Shown piece after piece: positions 35,152 through 42,567 of a stretch of 45,183 bases of DNA. The stretch lies in contig CALKDK010000023.1 of assembly GCA_938084055.1 (NCBI GenBank), positions 1 through 45,183 of the forward strand. Direction: 5' to 3'. Under the pieces are notes generated by a model. The model had not been told where the DNA came from and searched no databases. It saw nothing but the letters and a program-made list of their open reading frames with translations. The number at the start of each line of letters is the position of its first letter. The first letter of the stretch is position 1. This DNA is from an uncultured Luminiphilus sp. Lineage in GTDB: Bacteria; Pseudomonadota; Gammaproteobacteria; Pseudomonadales; Halieaceae. The position numbers were made by a program, and so were the translations under genes.

Positions 35152-37905
35152 TCAGGTGGCAACGATCACCCTGAGGGCCTGACTGAATGCCTGGGTGTCT
35201 TCGACGCTTTTCTGGGTCTCAGCCATGCGCGCCTGAAGCTCTTCAACCTCGGCAGGGCGAACGCCGGGATTAACGGTACTCAGGTAAGTGAGGCGGCCGT
35301 ATTCCTCTCCGAGCTGTTCGTTTACCGCTTTGAGGCCCTCCTGCTTTCGCGCCAGTAACACCTGCTCGGCCAGTTTGTCTGCCGCCTGAAGCTGCCGTTC
35401 GAGTAGTGGCCGAATCCTTCGCATCACATTGGCTGCGGTTGCCGGTGGAATCGCGGTCATCATTCGGTTCAGGGCTTCATGTCCAATGACATTCCCACGA
35501 TCCGTGCACTGGGGATCGAGCACCATACGTATGGGCGTCTGCTCTATGTACCTGCCCATCTCCAAATGGGCCGGAGCCAGGCACTCGACGCTGTAAACAC
35601 ATTCAAGCAGCACGGTGCCCCCTGGTATCTTTGGGTGTTTGAAGGTGCCCATGGCTGAGTTTCCCAACTCGCTACTTAAGACCACCGACATCGCCTCTCG
35701 CAGTAAGGGGTGCTCCCGGGTCAAGAACAGCACATCATCCCGCGCCAGTGCAGTCTCACGATCAAAGCTCACCACCGTACCTTCTTCCTCGAGCCCGGGT
35801 AATTGTCCGGTAATCAGCATTTCTGTCGGCTTCAGGATATGGGTCGTTTCGGTATGGTAGTCCTGGCTGATGCCAATGCGATCAAATAGCAGCTCAGAAA
35901 AAGCCATTATTTGTTCTGGCGTTTCTTCGCTTTGGATCGCAGCAATGATGTCCTGGCCCCGCTGGGGGTCGTGGGAGTTCAGCTCGAGTAATCGATCACG
36001 CCCTGCACGCATTTGGCTCTCAAGGGACCGGCGGAGCGAGGCGGAGTCACGGAGTAGCTCGTCACAGGCATTCTTTGGGTGGGCCAAAGCAGCGTCGAGT
36101 TGTTCCTGGCAGTGCTGCATCACGGCGTAGCCAACAGCGCAGCTGTTTTCGAACGCTGCCAAGCCGTCATGATGCCAGTTGAAGAGGACTTCCTGTGCCG
36201 TCGCTGACAGGTAAGGCACATGTATTACCACGTCATCGGTTTGACCAATCCGATCCAGTCGTCCAATCCGCTGCTCAAGCAGATCGGGATTCTTGGGAAG
36301 GTCAAAGCAAATTAAATGATGCGCAAACTGGAAGTTACGGCCTTCACTGCCGATTTCTGAGCAAATCAGGGCCTGGGCCCCGCCAATATCATCGGCAAAA
36401 TAAGCAGCTGCCCGGTCTCTTTCAACCAGGGTCAAACCCTCATGGAAAGCCGCGCAGCGTATCCCCGCACGCAGATGTAAGTGGTGCTCCAGTGCTAGCG
36501 CCGTCTCTGCATGAGCCGCAATCACCAGTACCTTCGCCGGCCTCAGCGTCCGAAGTTGGGCTTCAAGCCAGGTGACCCTGGGATCGGATTCCAGCCAGGC
36601 GTTTTCCGGATGCTGCGTTTCAGGGAATATCTCTGCATCACTGTCTGTGTAAAGCGCCGGCACTTCCAGGGGGTAGGCACGCAACACCCTGTTGGGAAAC
36701 CCGGGGATGGATGCCCGGGTATTGCGGAATAACACCCGCCCCGTTCCATAGCGATCCAGGAGCTGGCGAATTTGCTGATTTTCCCCGGCGGCCCGGTCGA
36801 TACCTGCCGGCAATCCTTCCGGTTGCTCTCCGGCCTGAAGCGCCCCAATCAGGTCGCTCCATTCGGCGAAGCGTTTTTGCTCTTCCCTGAATGTAGGAAA
36901 GTCAGAAAAACGGTCGGGGTCCAGTAGACGCAACCGCTCAAAGTGGCTGGCCACACCGGCTTGTTCCGGTGTGGCGGTCAGCAGAAGCAGCCCGCTTGAC
37001 CGCCCAGATACGGCCGCAACGAAGCGCGTCAGCTCCGCCTCTCCGGGCGTATCGCTATTAAGGTGATGGGCTTCATCCACCACAACCATATCCCACCCTG
37101 CGGACAGCGCGTCTTCCCGCGCCGAAGCATGGTCTGCAAAAAGGGAAAATGGACAGAGGATGAGTTGTTCTGTCTCGAAAGGTGACTCATCGTCGATGTC
37201 GCCCAGGCGATCTTTGTCAAAGAGCGAAAAGATCAGGTTGAAGCGGCGCAACATCTCGATAAGCCATTGGTGGACCAGGGTGTCGGGAACCAGTACCAGC
37301 ACTCGGTTTACGCGACCGGACGCCAATTGCTGAGAGAGAATCAATCCGGCTTCAATGGTTTTTCCCAGGCCCACCTCATCGGCAAGCAATACCCGCGGTG
37401 CGATACGCGCCCCGACCTCACTGGCGATATAAACCTGATGGGATAAAAGCGATGTTCTGGCACCCAGCAACCCCCTCACATTGCTGCCGCAGAAGCGCGC
37501 CCGCTGAATCAAGGTTGCGTACCTGAGCTGGAAATCCATCAGCTTGTCGAGTTGGTTGTTTAGCAGCCGGTCCCTGGGCGAGCGCAGCTGAATGTGCGGG
37601 TCTATGTCGAGCTCCGAAACAAGTTGTCTCTCGGCGTCACTGTCCTCAATGAGGTAGGCGAGAATACCCTCGGTCTCGTGTCGCTCTACCACGGTGTAGT
37701 CATCGCCATTGGCATGCTGAAAGCGATCACCGATCTCCAGGATAAGTCGGGTTAATGGCGCCCTGTCGATGGCATACGTCCGATCTTCCCCTACCGCAGG
37801 AAAGTGGAGGTTAATCCGCCTGCCATCAAGTTCTACGACAATACCCAGTCCCAGCTCGACATCAGCATGACTAACCCAGCGTTGGCCCAGTGCAAATTCG
37901 GTCAT
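35152..37905 (-). CDS. rapA: RNA polymerase-associated ATPase RapA
   Basis: A Swi2/Snf2-type ATPase that binds RNA polymerase and promotes its recycling. The protein has 917 residues, slightly shorter than the enterobacterial form. An N-terminal Tudor-like region (GQRWVSHADVELGLGIV) is followed by motif I DEVGLGKT (176-183) and motif II DEAH (277-280). The C-terminal helicase lobe has SEIGSEGRNFQFAHHLICFD and RIGRLDRIGQ. A RapA-specific C-terminal region (about 540-917) is present. The ATG overlaps the tatD-like stop (ATGA), so the two are coupled. It converges with the DUF3604 gene across 38 bases. Confidence 0.95.
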   Translation of the reverse strand: MTEFALGQRWVSHADVELGLGIVVELDGRRINLHFPAVGEDRTYAIDRAPLTRLILEIGDRFQHANGDDYTVVERHETEGILAYLIEDSDAERQLVSELDIDPHIQLRSPRDRLLNNQLDKLMDFQLRYATLIQRARFCGSNVRGLLGARTSLLSHQVYIASEVGARIAPRVLLADEVGLGKTIEAGLILSQQLASGRVNRVLVLVPDTLVHQWLIEMLRRFNLIFSLFDKDRLGDIDDESPFETEQLILCPFSLFADHASAREDALSAGWDMVVVDEAHHLNSDTPGEAELTRFVAAVSGRSSGLLLLTATPEQAGVASHFERLRLLDPDRFSDFPTFREEQKRFAEWSDLIGALQAGEQPEGLPAGIDRAAGENQQIRQLLDRYGTGRVLFRNTRASIPGFPNRVLRAYPLEVPALYTDSDAEIFPETQHPENAWLESDPRVTWLEAQLRTLRPAKVLVIAAHAETALALEHHLHLRAGIRCAAFHEGLTLVERDRAAAYFADDIGGAQALICSEIGSEGRNFQFAHHLICFDLPKNPDLLEQRIGRLDRIGQTDDVVIHVPYLSATAQEVLFNWHHDGLAAFENSCAVGYAVMQHCQEQLDAALAHPKNACDELLRDSASLRRSLESQMRAGRDRLLELNSHDPQRGQDIIAAIQSEETPEQIMAFSELLFDRIGISQDYHTETTHILKPTEMLITGQLPGLEEEGTVVSFDRETALARDDVLFLTREHPLLREAMSVVLSSELGNSAMGTFKHPKIPGGTVLLECVYSVECLAPAHLEMGRYIEQTPIRMVLDPQCTDRGNVIGHEALNRMMTAIPPATAANVMRRIRPLLERQLQAADKLAEQVLLARKQEGLKAVNEQLGEEYGRLTYLSTVNPGVRPAEVEELQARMAETQKSVEDTQAFSQALRVIVAT

Positions 37906-38714
37906 GGAGCCTCGAAAAACAATGACTGACTGTTGTGCCGCACAATGTGCAACAGATCTTCCACGGGCATCGCCTTAACTTCAGCTACCTTTTCGGCCAC
38001 CAGCGGAAGGTAGCGTGGCGAGTTGGCGCGACCCCGATAAGGCGCTGGGGTAAGGTAGGGTGAATCGGTCTCGAGGAGAATTTTTTCTACCGGCGTGGCG
38101 GCAATGATGGCCCGCACGTTGTCGGCATTGTTAAAGGTGCAAATACCGTTGAAGCCCAGATGAAAGCCCTCCTGGAGACAATACTCTGCAAGTTCGAGAG
38201 AGCTCGTAAAGCTATGGATAACGCCTTTTCTCTTCAGCCCGCCCAGGTGATTGGCGAGGACCGCTCGTGTATCGTCATCAGCATCCCGAGTATGGATGAC
38301 GACCGGCAGATCAAGCTCCCCCGCAAGCGCCAGCTGTTCATCAAAGGCGCTTATCTGTACTTCTCGCCGGGCGTGTTGGTAGTAGTAATCAAGCCCAATC
38401 TCGCCAACCGCAACAATCTTCGGATGGGCCGTACCCCGCACTACGGCTTCGGCTACTGAACTATTCCAGTGTTCGGCTTCATGGGGGTGGATGCCCTGGG
38501 TGCCCCAGACCGATGCGAAGCGCTCCACAAGGTCGAGTACAACGGCAAGATTATCCGGGGATACGGCAATGGTGATCAGTCGCTCTACGCCGGCCGACTC
38601 AATCTCAGCCAAGGCTGCACCCATATCATCAGACGCGAGATAGTCGAGGTGACAGTGTGTCTCGATGATCGGTGTTGCGAACTGGGGGACGGGTCTGCGT
38701 GTGCGTTTCGACAT
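37902..38714 (-). CDS. TatD family metal-dependent hydrolase (deoxyribonuclease)
   Basis: A 270-residue TIM-barrel metallohydrolase. The metal ligands are in ETHCHLDYL (His20, His22). GEIGLDYYY, VVIHTRDAD, a HSFTSS segment and LLETDSPYL are also conserved. Family members act as Mg-dependent 3'-5' DNases, with proposed roles in DNA repair or oxidative stress. It is translationally coupled to rapA. In pseudomonads a tatD paralogue follows pilZ instead; this one is linked to rapA, so it may be a different paralogue (YcfH, YjjV or TatD cannot be separated here). Confidence 0.9.
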   Translation of the reverse strand: MSKRTRRPVPQFATPIIETHCHLDYLASDDMGAALAEIESAGVERLITIAVSPDNLAVVLDLVERFASVWGTQGIHPHEAEHWNSSVAEAVVRGTAHPKIVAVGEIGLDYYYQHARREVQISAFDEQLALAGELDLPVVIHTRDADDDTRAVLANHLGGLKRKGVIHSFTSSLELAEYCLQEGFHLGFNGICTFNNADNVRAIIAATPVEKILLETDSPYLTPAPYRGRANSPRYLPLVAEKVAEVKAMPVEDLLHIVRHNSQSLFFEAP

Positions 38715-38782
38715 GAATTACAACGATGAGGCTCGGCCTGATTATGACACTTCCCACAGCGCATAGAAACTTTGATGTTGCA

Positions 38783-39724
38783 TCAGCCCCTGTGGACTGT
38801 GCGCAGACGCATGCCGCGCACCGTGTCGATAATTTCATTCCATAGCCAGTGGTGCACCAGGGAACTCTGCGTGCGCCGGTGGGCGACAAGAGCATAATCT
38901 ACATACTGCGCATTTTCGCTGGGCAGGGGTAGGGCGACGACGTCCCGGGTTGCTCCGTGATTCCGTGCCAGATAAGCAGGGCAAATCAGCGTAAAATCTG
39001 TTTCCCGGAGTACCTCCAGCGCGGTCAGGAGGTGGGAGGTCTCGAGCATTCCTGTGTTGCCGGTATCGGCCCGGATCTGTGGCAGCGGCGGTAATTCCAG
39101 GTCGTTTCGATCGGATACATAGAGACTAATGGCTGGGAATCGACCGAGGACTTCCAGGGAGAGCGCTTGTCCCACCAATGGGTGGCCCTGGCGAACAAAT
39201 ACAGCCAGTGGAGAGCCTCCCAGTGACTGGTAGCGAAATTCCTCCGGATAATCCTGTCGGGTAAGTTGTACGGCGAAGTCCAATCCGCCGGCCGCCAACT
39301 CGTCGAGTTGTCCCTCAACTCGAGTAATAGTGCGTAAACGCAGACCGGGCGCCGCTTTCTGCAGTCGGGCTATCAGTGGTGGTAGCAGTGAGAGCCCAAC
39401 ATATTCCGAGATCGCGATGGACATTTCGCCCCGGAAGCTGCGCGGGGTGAAATCCCCGGTGTCCAGTAGCGCCTCTACTTCAGCCAGCATGCGGGGTAGC
39501 TCGGCGGCAATGGCTAGGGCCCTTGGCGTGGGCTGGATACCCCGCTTTGAACGTACGAATAGCGGGTCATCGAACGTCTCACGCAGTCTGCCCAGGGTTT
39601 TCGACATTGCAGGTTGGGTGATTGACATACGCCGGGCAGCAGCGGACACACTTCGCTCCTCAACCAAAACCTGCAGAGAAACCAATAGGTTAAGGTCAAT
39701 TTTTGATAATCTTTTTATATTCAT
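38783..39724 (-). CDS. LysR family transcriptional regulator
   Basis: A 313-residue LysR-type regulator. The N-terminal winged helix is clear (LNLLVSLQVLVEERSVSAAARR, with the recognition region TQPAMSKTLGRLRETFDDPLF), and a substrate-binding domain follows. The conserved SVSAAARRMSITQPAMSK-type sequence places it near the NodD/SyrM-like clade, with RGIQPTPRAL after the HTH. The inducer and targets are unknown. It is divergent from the gene at about 39.96 kb. The intervening AT-rich DNA (39721-39780) contains the palindrome TTGATCAA at 39724-39731, which overlaps the start codon and could be involved in autoregulation. Confidence 0.9.
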   Translation of the reverse strand: MNIKRLSKIDLNLLVSLQVLVEERSVSAAARRMSITQPAMSKTLGRLRETFDDPLFVRSKRGIQPTPRALAIAAELPRMLAEVEALLDTGDFTPRSFRGEMSIAISEYVGLSLLPPLIARLQKAAPGLRLRTITRVEGQLDELAAGGLDFAVQLTRQDYPEEFRYQSLGGSPLAVFVRQGHPLVGQALSLEVLGRFPAISLYVSDRNDLELPPLPQIRADTGNTGMLETSHLLTALEVLRETDFTLICPAYLARNHGATRDVVALPLPSENAQYVDYALVAHRRTQSSLVHHWLWNEIIDTVRGMRLRTVHRG

Positions 39725-39771
39725 TGATCAAAGTATGCCACAAAAGAATGTTTATAATAATATAAATACAT

Positions 39772-39799
39772 TTGATTTATGTGAGGGTGGGTGGATACT
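39772..39799 (+). promoter_or_regulatory. Candidate promoter for a terminated leader or small RNA
   Basis: TTGATT (39772-39777) and GATACT (39794-39799), 16 bases apart, each match four of six sigma-70 positions. Some plus-strand promoter is needed between the lysR start and the strong terminator at 39881-39906, and this is the best pair I see. AT-rich TATAAT at 39753-39758 is an alternative -10 without a good -35. Confidence 0.3.
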
Positions 39800-39805
39800 G
39801 CAGGC

Positions 39806-39906
39806 ATCGGAAGACGTGGTGGTTGTTTGCAGTTGCCAGAGGCCGAAGCGGCGCCACTACTCAGGTCCAACGTGTTTTTTGCCCGCCACTGTGCGGGCTT
39901 TTTTTT
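39806..39906 (+). ncRNA. Candidate structured small RNA or attenuator leader
   Basis: A stretch of about 100 bases lies between a plausible promoter and an intrinsic terminator and has no credible gene. It can fold: GTGGTGG (about 39817-39823) can pair with CCACTAC further on (one G-U). Inside this the sequence GCCG-AAG-CGGC makes a small hairpin. The terminator completes the structure. It may be an independent small RNA or the leader of the lipoprotein gene, which begins 50 bases later. I do not recognise a known riboswitch or RNA family. Confidence 0.3.
39881..39906 (+). terminator. Strong intrinsic terminator with no obvious gene before it
   Basis: GCCCGC (39881-39886), a CACTGT loop and GCGGGC (39893-39898) are followed by eight T (39899-39906). 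A TTTTTT run also precedes the stem, so the reverse orientation could work too. On the plus strand nothing but the 150 bases downstream of the divergent lysR start lies before it. Confidence 0.85.
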
Positions 39907-39956
39907 GCCCAGCCGGTTTACACTGGGCCGCATCGAATTATGCGGAGAGGATAGCC

Positions 39957-41189
39957 ATTACTAGCTGGTCGTATCTGTTGGTCGCGGGGTTGATTCTCGC
40001 ATGTCAGAAGGTGCCTGCTGGTGAGCCGCAGCCCTGGGGTATTCATCTGGCCTGGCAGGATGATGGGTTAATGATTGAGCGAGCCAAAGGCGCCTCGCCG
40101 TTGGAGGTAACGCGAGCCCTTTCAGCGACTGCTGCCCGGATACAGGACATGGAAGCAAAATGGGGTCCTTATGCTCCAGAGCTTACTCCGGCCCTGGCCG
40201 CCGCGGGGCGAGAAGCGGAGGAGTACGGGCAGCCTGAAACCGCACTGGAGCTCTACCGCTGGGCGCTGCACAGCACTCGCATCAATCAAGGGCTTAGCAG
40301 CGTGGATCAACTGCCGCTTCTTGAGCGCATAACAGACCTATTGCGCGACAAAGGCGACACGCTCCAGCTGGCCAACCAGATCGATTATTTCTACCGCCTG
40401 CTAGGCAGGGGGGCTAAGCCCTGGAGCGACCAGCGCCTTAGGGCCTCTGTCCGATGGCTGTCGGTGCACAGCGAATTACTGGCCAGCGAAACCTGGGCTG
40501 GTCGTGAATCTGACGTTCTGTTCATCATTAATCATGGTTCCGAACTCTCTGAGGCTGTGTGTGCCGACGAAAACTGGGCCGTGCCCTGGTGCAAGCCGGT
40601 CATTTTGGAATTGCTCAAGCTCTACTACCTCCTTGATTATCGCGTCGACCCATTGGTTGTGGATGAATTTGGGGTGTCACAGGATCGGTACGTCGGCCCC
40701 TATCAGCAGAATGCCAACCAATCTCCGGGGGAGTATCGCCTCAGAGGTCTGGAGAGGTCATTGGCTACGAAGGCGAGGGGACTCATTGACCGTGCTCTTG
40801 TAGTGCACCCCGATGATCATGACCTGCTTTTGGCCAAAGCTGATTGGTTACTGAGCCAGGGGCGTCGCAGCCAGGCGCTATCGATTTATCGGGAGTTGAA
40901 TAGCAGGGGTGATGTTGATTTTTCCAAGCCCCATCCCGTACCACAAGTTCCCGTTCTGCATCGGGATAAACGCTTGAGTAGCGGTACCTCCATCCTCGAT
41001 ATCACCGCTACGGTGACGACGCGGGGGAAACTCCAGGACCTGGAGCTCGAGGAGGTCGCTGGGGAGGAAGAATCGATGGAGGGGTTTGCGCGCCGGCAGC
41101 TCAGGGAGGTGCTCTTCAGGCCCGCGCTGGATGCTTCAGGTCAGCCGGCCGCCGCCATGGTTGACTGGCAGGTAAGGGTGCTGCGTTAA
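39957..41189 (+). CDS. Putative lipoprotein with TPR-like helices and a TonB-like C-terminal domain
   Basis: About 410 residues, not a named family. The N-terminus is a hydrophobic segment ending in a lipobox-like LILAC, so an exported lipoprotein is likely. Helical repeat-like sequence follows (AGREAEEYGQPETALELYRWAL; LLAKADWLLSQGRRSQALSIY). The last 80 residues (LDITATVTTRGKLQDLEL, then LREVLFRPALDASGQP) resemble the TonB C-terminal fold. The start is odd: no ATG, GTG or TTG is in frame near the ribosome site GGAGAGG (39944-39950). The codon at the right distance is ATT at 39957, and the reading frame continues open upstream only through the terminator. It converges with the methyltransferase gene, 4 bases apart. 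Confidence 0.65.
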   Translation: MTSWSYLLVAGLILACQKVPAGEPQPWGIHLAWQDDGLMIERAKGASPLEVTRALSATAARIQDMEAKWGPYAPELTPALAAAGREAEEYGQPETALELYRWALHSTRINQGLSSVDQLPLLERITDLLRDKGDTLQLANQIDYFYRLLGRGAKPWSDQRLRASVRWLSVHSELLASETWAGRESDVLFIINHGSELSEAVCADENWAVPWCKPVILELLKLYYLLDYRVDPLVVDEFGVSQDRYVGPYQQNANQSPGEYRLRGLERSLATKARGLIDRALVVHPDDHDLLLAKADWLLSQGRRSQALSIYRELNSRGDVDFSKPHPVPQVPVLHRDKRLSSGTSILDITATVTTRGKLQDLELEEVAGEEESMEGFARRQLREVLFRPALDASGQPAAAMVDWQVRVLR

Positions 41190-41193
41190 CACG

Positions 41194-41835
41194 CTACTGG
41201 TTGTTGATGACCAGCAGTGCACCACTGGCTTTGGTTTGTCCTGAAATTTTCCACTGAATCAGCTCGCCACCGTGCCGCGCGATCATTTTTTCCGCCATAT
41301 CGTGGAATGTAGGTCGCTCTGGGTCGGCAATGATGATTTGGGAAACGCCCGCACTCAGCGCACGGTCTATCATTTTGCAGACCGGTTTCACCAGTTCGTC
41401 CCAAAAACATACATCAGCCGCTACCAGTAGATCGAAGGCCGCAAGATCCTTTTTCTTCAGTTGCTCGAAGCGTTCGACACGGGGCTCGGTGCCCACGCCA
41501 TTTAGCGCAGCTACCGCGTCCAGGTACGGAAAGACCGCCGGATCGGCATCGAGGGATACAACCGATGAGTGCAGCTTTTTGGCACACCAAATGCCTGTGA
41601 TACCCCATCCACATCCGGCGTCCAGCACGCTGTGGGCTGCCGTGGGTGGATTCTTGTGCAGGTAATCGATAATGAGAAGACTCGATCGCCAAAGTTTTGT
41701 GCCATGGATCGCAGGGTCGTGACCCGCACGCTTAACCTTACGGATTGCCTTGTGGCTCGCCGTTGGGAGGATGACGCCCCGAAATTTCCTTTCCTTGACC
41801 GCTACTGAGCTTTTTTTTGCCCGGCGTTCAGTCAT
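41194..41835 (-). CDS. SAM-dependent methyltransferase (METTL/MTF16-like)
   Basis: A 213-residue class I methyltransferase. Motif I is LDAGCGWGITG (71-81), the acidic post-I strand is SLDADP, and the family-7B-like segment LLVAADVCFWDELVKPV is at about 137-152. That last pattern resembles the protein lysine and nicotinamide methyltransferases related to METTL20/METTL21, but identification at family level is tentative. The N-terminus is basic (KKSSVAVKERKFRG). The ATG overlaps the stop of the upstream membrane cold-shock gene (ATGA), so the two are coupled. The substrate is unknown. Confidence 0.75.
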   Translation of the reverse strand: MTERRAKKSSVAVKERKFRGVILPTASHKAIRKVKRAGHDPAIHGTKLWRSSLLIIDYLHKNPPTAAHSVLDAGCGWGITGIWCAKKLHSSVVSLDADPAVFPYLDAVAALNGVGTEPRVERFEQLKKKDLAAFDLLVAADVCFWDELVKPVCKMIDRALSAGVSQIIIADPERPTFHDMAEKMIARHGGELIQWKISGQTKASGALLVINNQ

Positions 41836-42248
41836 AGGGGTTTGACTTCCTCAGCTTGAGGGCCCCGATCGCTCTGTTTGACAACATAGCTTACCTGCTG
41901 CCCTTCTTTAATGCTGCGCTTGGACAGGCCTTCCACGTTGCGGTAATGAACAAAAACCTCCGCGCCATCATCGCCCACAATGAAGCCAAAGCCTTTAGTT
42001 GCATTAAACCACTTGATCTTGCCGGTTGAGCCTGTGACGCGCTTGGCCTTGACCCCACCGCCAACTGTCGGGCTGGCGACGCTTATGCTTGCGATCAGCG
42101 CACTACCAAGGGCGAGCACCATGAGTGCAATGGCGAATGTGATAGAGGTTAATGGCAGCAGGTGTGCAGCTGCATAAACAAGCGCCGCTAAGACAAAGTT
42201 GGCGAGCAGCCGACCGAGCAGGCTGAGTTGTTGTTGGTTGGGTGACAT
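41832..42248 (-). CDS. Membrane-anchored cold-shock-domain protein
   Basis: A 138-residue protein with two predicted transmembrane helices (about 14-32 and 36-58), a short linker, and a C-terminal cold-shock domain (about 72-138). The RNA-binding motifs are intact: WFNATKGFGFI contains RNP1 (KGFGFI, 85-90) and VFVHY is RNP2 (98-102). Cold-shock proteins normally are soluble 65-75 residue RNA chaperones, so a membrane-tethered version could act on nucleic acid near the inner membrane. With two helices and a short N-terminus, the cold-shock domain should face the cytoplasm. It lies 58 bases after a soluble CspA-like gene and is coupled to the methyltransferase gene. Confidence 0.85.
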   Translation of the reverse strand: MSPNQQQLSLLGRLLANFVLAALVYAAAHLLPLTSITFAIALMVLALGSALIASISVASPTVGGGVKAKRVTGSTGKIKWFNATKGFGFIVGDDGAEVFVHYRNVEGLSKRSIKEGQQVSYVVKQSDRGPQAEEVKPL

Positions 42249-42274
42249 GGGACATCCGGATTACTTGGGCCGGG

Positions 42275-42297
42275 GGAGTCTAGCAAATACTGACTCC
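42275..42297. repeat. Inverted repeat between the two cold-shock genes
   Basis: GGAGTC (42275-42280) and GACTCC (42292-42297) are exact reverse complements with an 11-base loop. They sit in the 58-base gap between the CspA-like gene and the membrane cold-shock gene. No T tract follows on the transcribed strand. It could terminate weakly, stabilise the upstream message or reduce downstream expression. Confidence 0.5.
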
Positions 42298-42306
42298 GTT
42301 GGGGGA

Positions 42307-42519
42307 TCAGCGTTTGGTAACTTCTTCCGCTTGCAGCCCCTTCGGTCCCTCGATAAGGGTGAATTCAACTTCTTCTCCCTCATTGAGGGAGCGGTAGCCT
42401 TCGCCCTGTATCGCGCGAAAGTGCACGAAAATATCTTCCGCTTTGTCTGGGATAGTTATAAACCCAAAACCCTTGGCGTTGTTGAACCACTTCACAACAC
42501 CGCTTTGACGCTCAGACAT
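42307..42519 (-). CDS. Cold-shock protein, CspA family
   Basis: A 70-residue single cold-shock domain that binds single-stranded RNA and DNA. RNP1 KGFGFI is at 16-21 and RNP2 IFVHF at 30-34; the ending [16 protein letters not shown] is typical of the family. The start has AGGAGT about six bases upstream. Only 48 bases separate it from the end of valS, so any long cold-shock-type leader would have to begin inside valS. Whether it is cold-induced or constitutive is not visible. Confidence 0.93.
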   Translation of the reverse strand: MSERQSGVVKWFNNAKGFGFITIPDKAEDIFVHFRAIQGEGYRSLNEGEEVEFTLIEGPKGLQAEEVTKR

Positions 42520-42567
42520 ACGCCACTCCTATTTTTCTTATACAGCGTTATTAACAGTATCCCAGCC

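Noticed and set aside
39330-39956. Upstream extension of the lipoprotein frame to an ATG inside lysR
   Set aside because: It would run antisense through lysR and across a strong terminator, and its sequence is not protein-like. The ribosome site and signal sequence place the real start near 39957.
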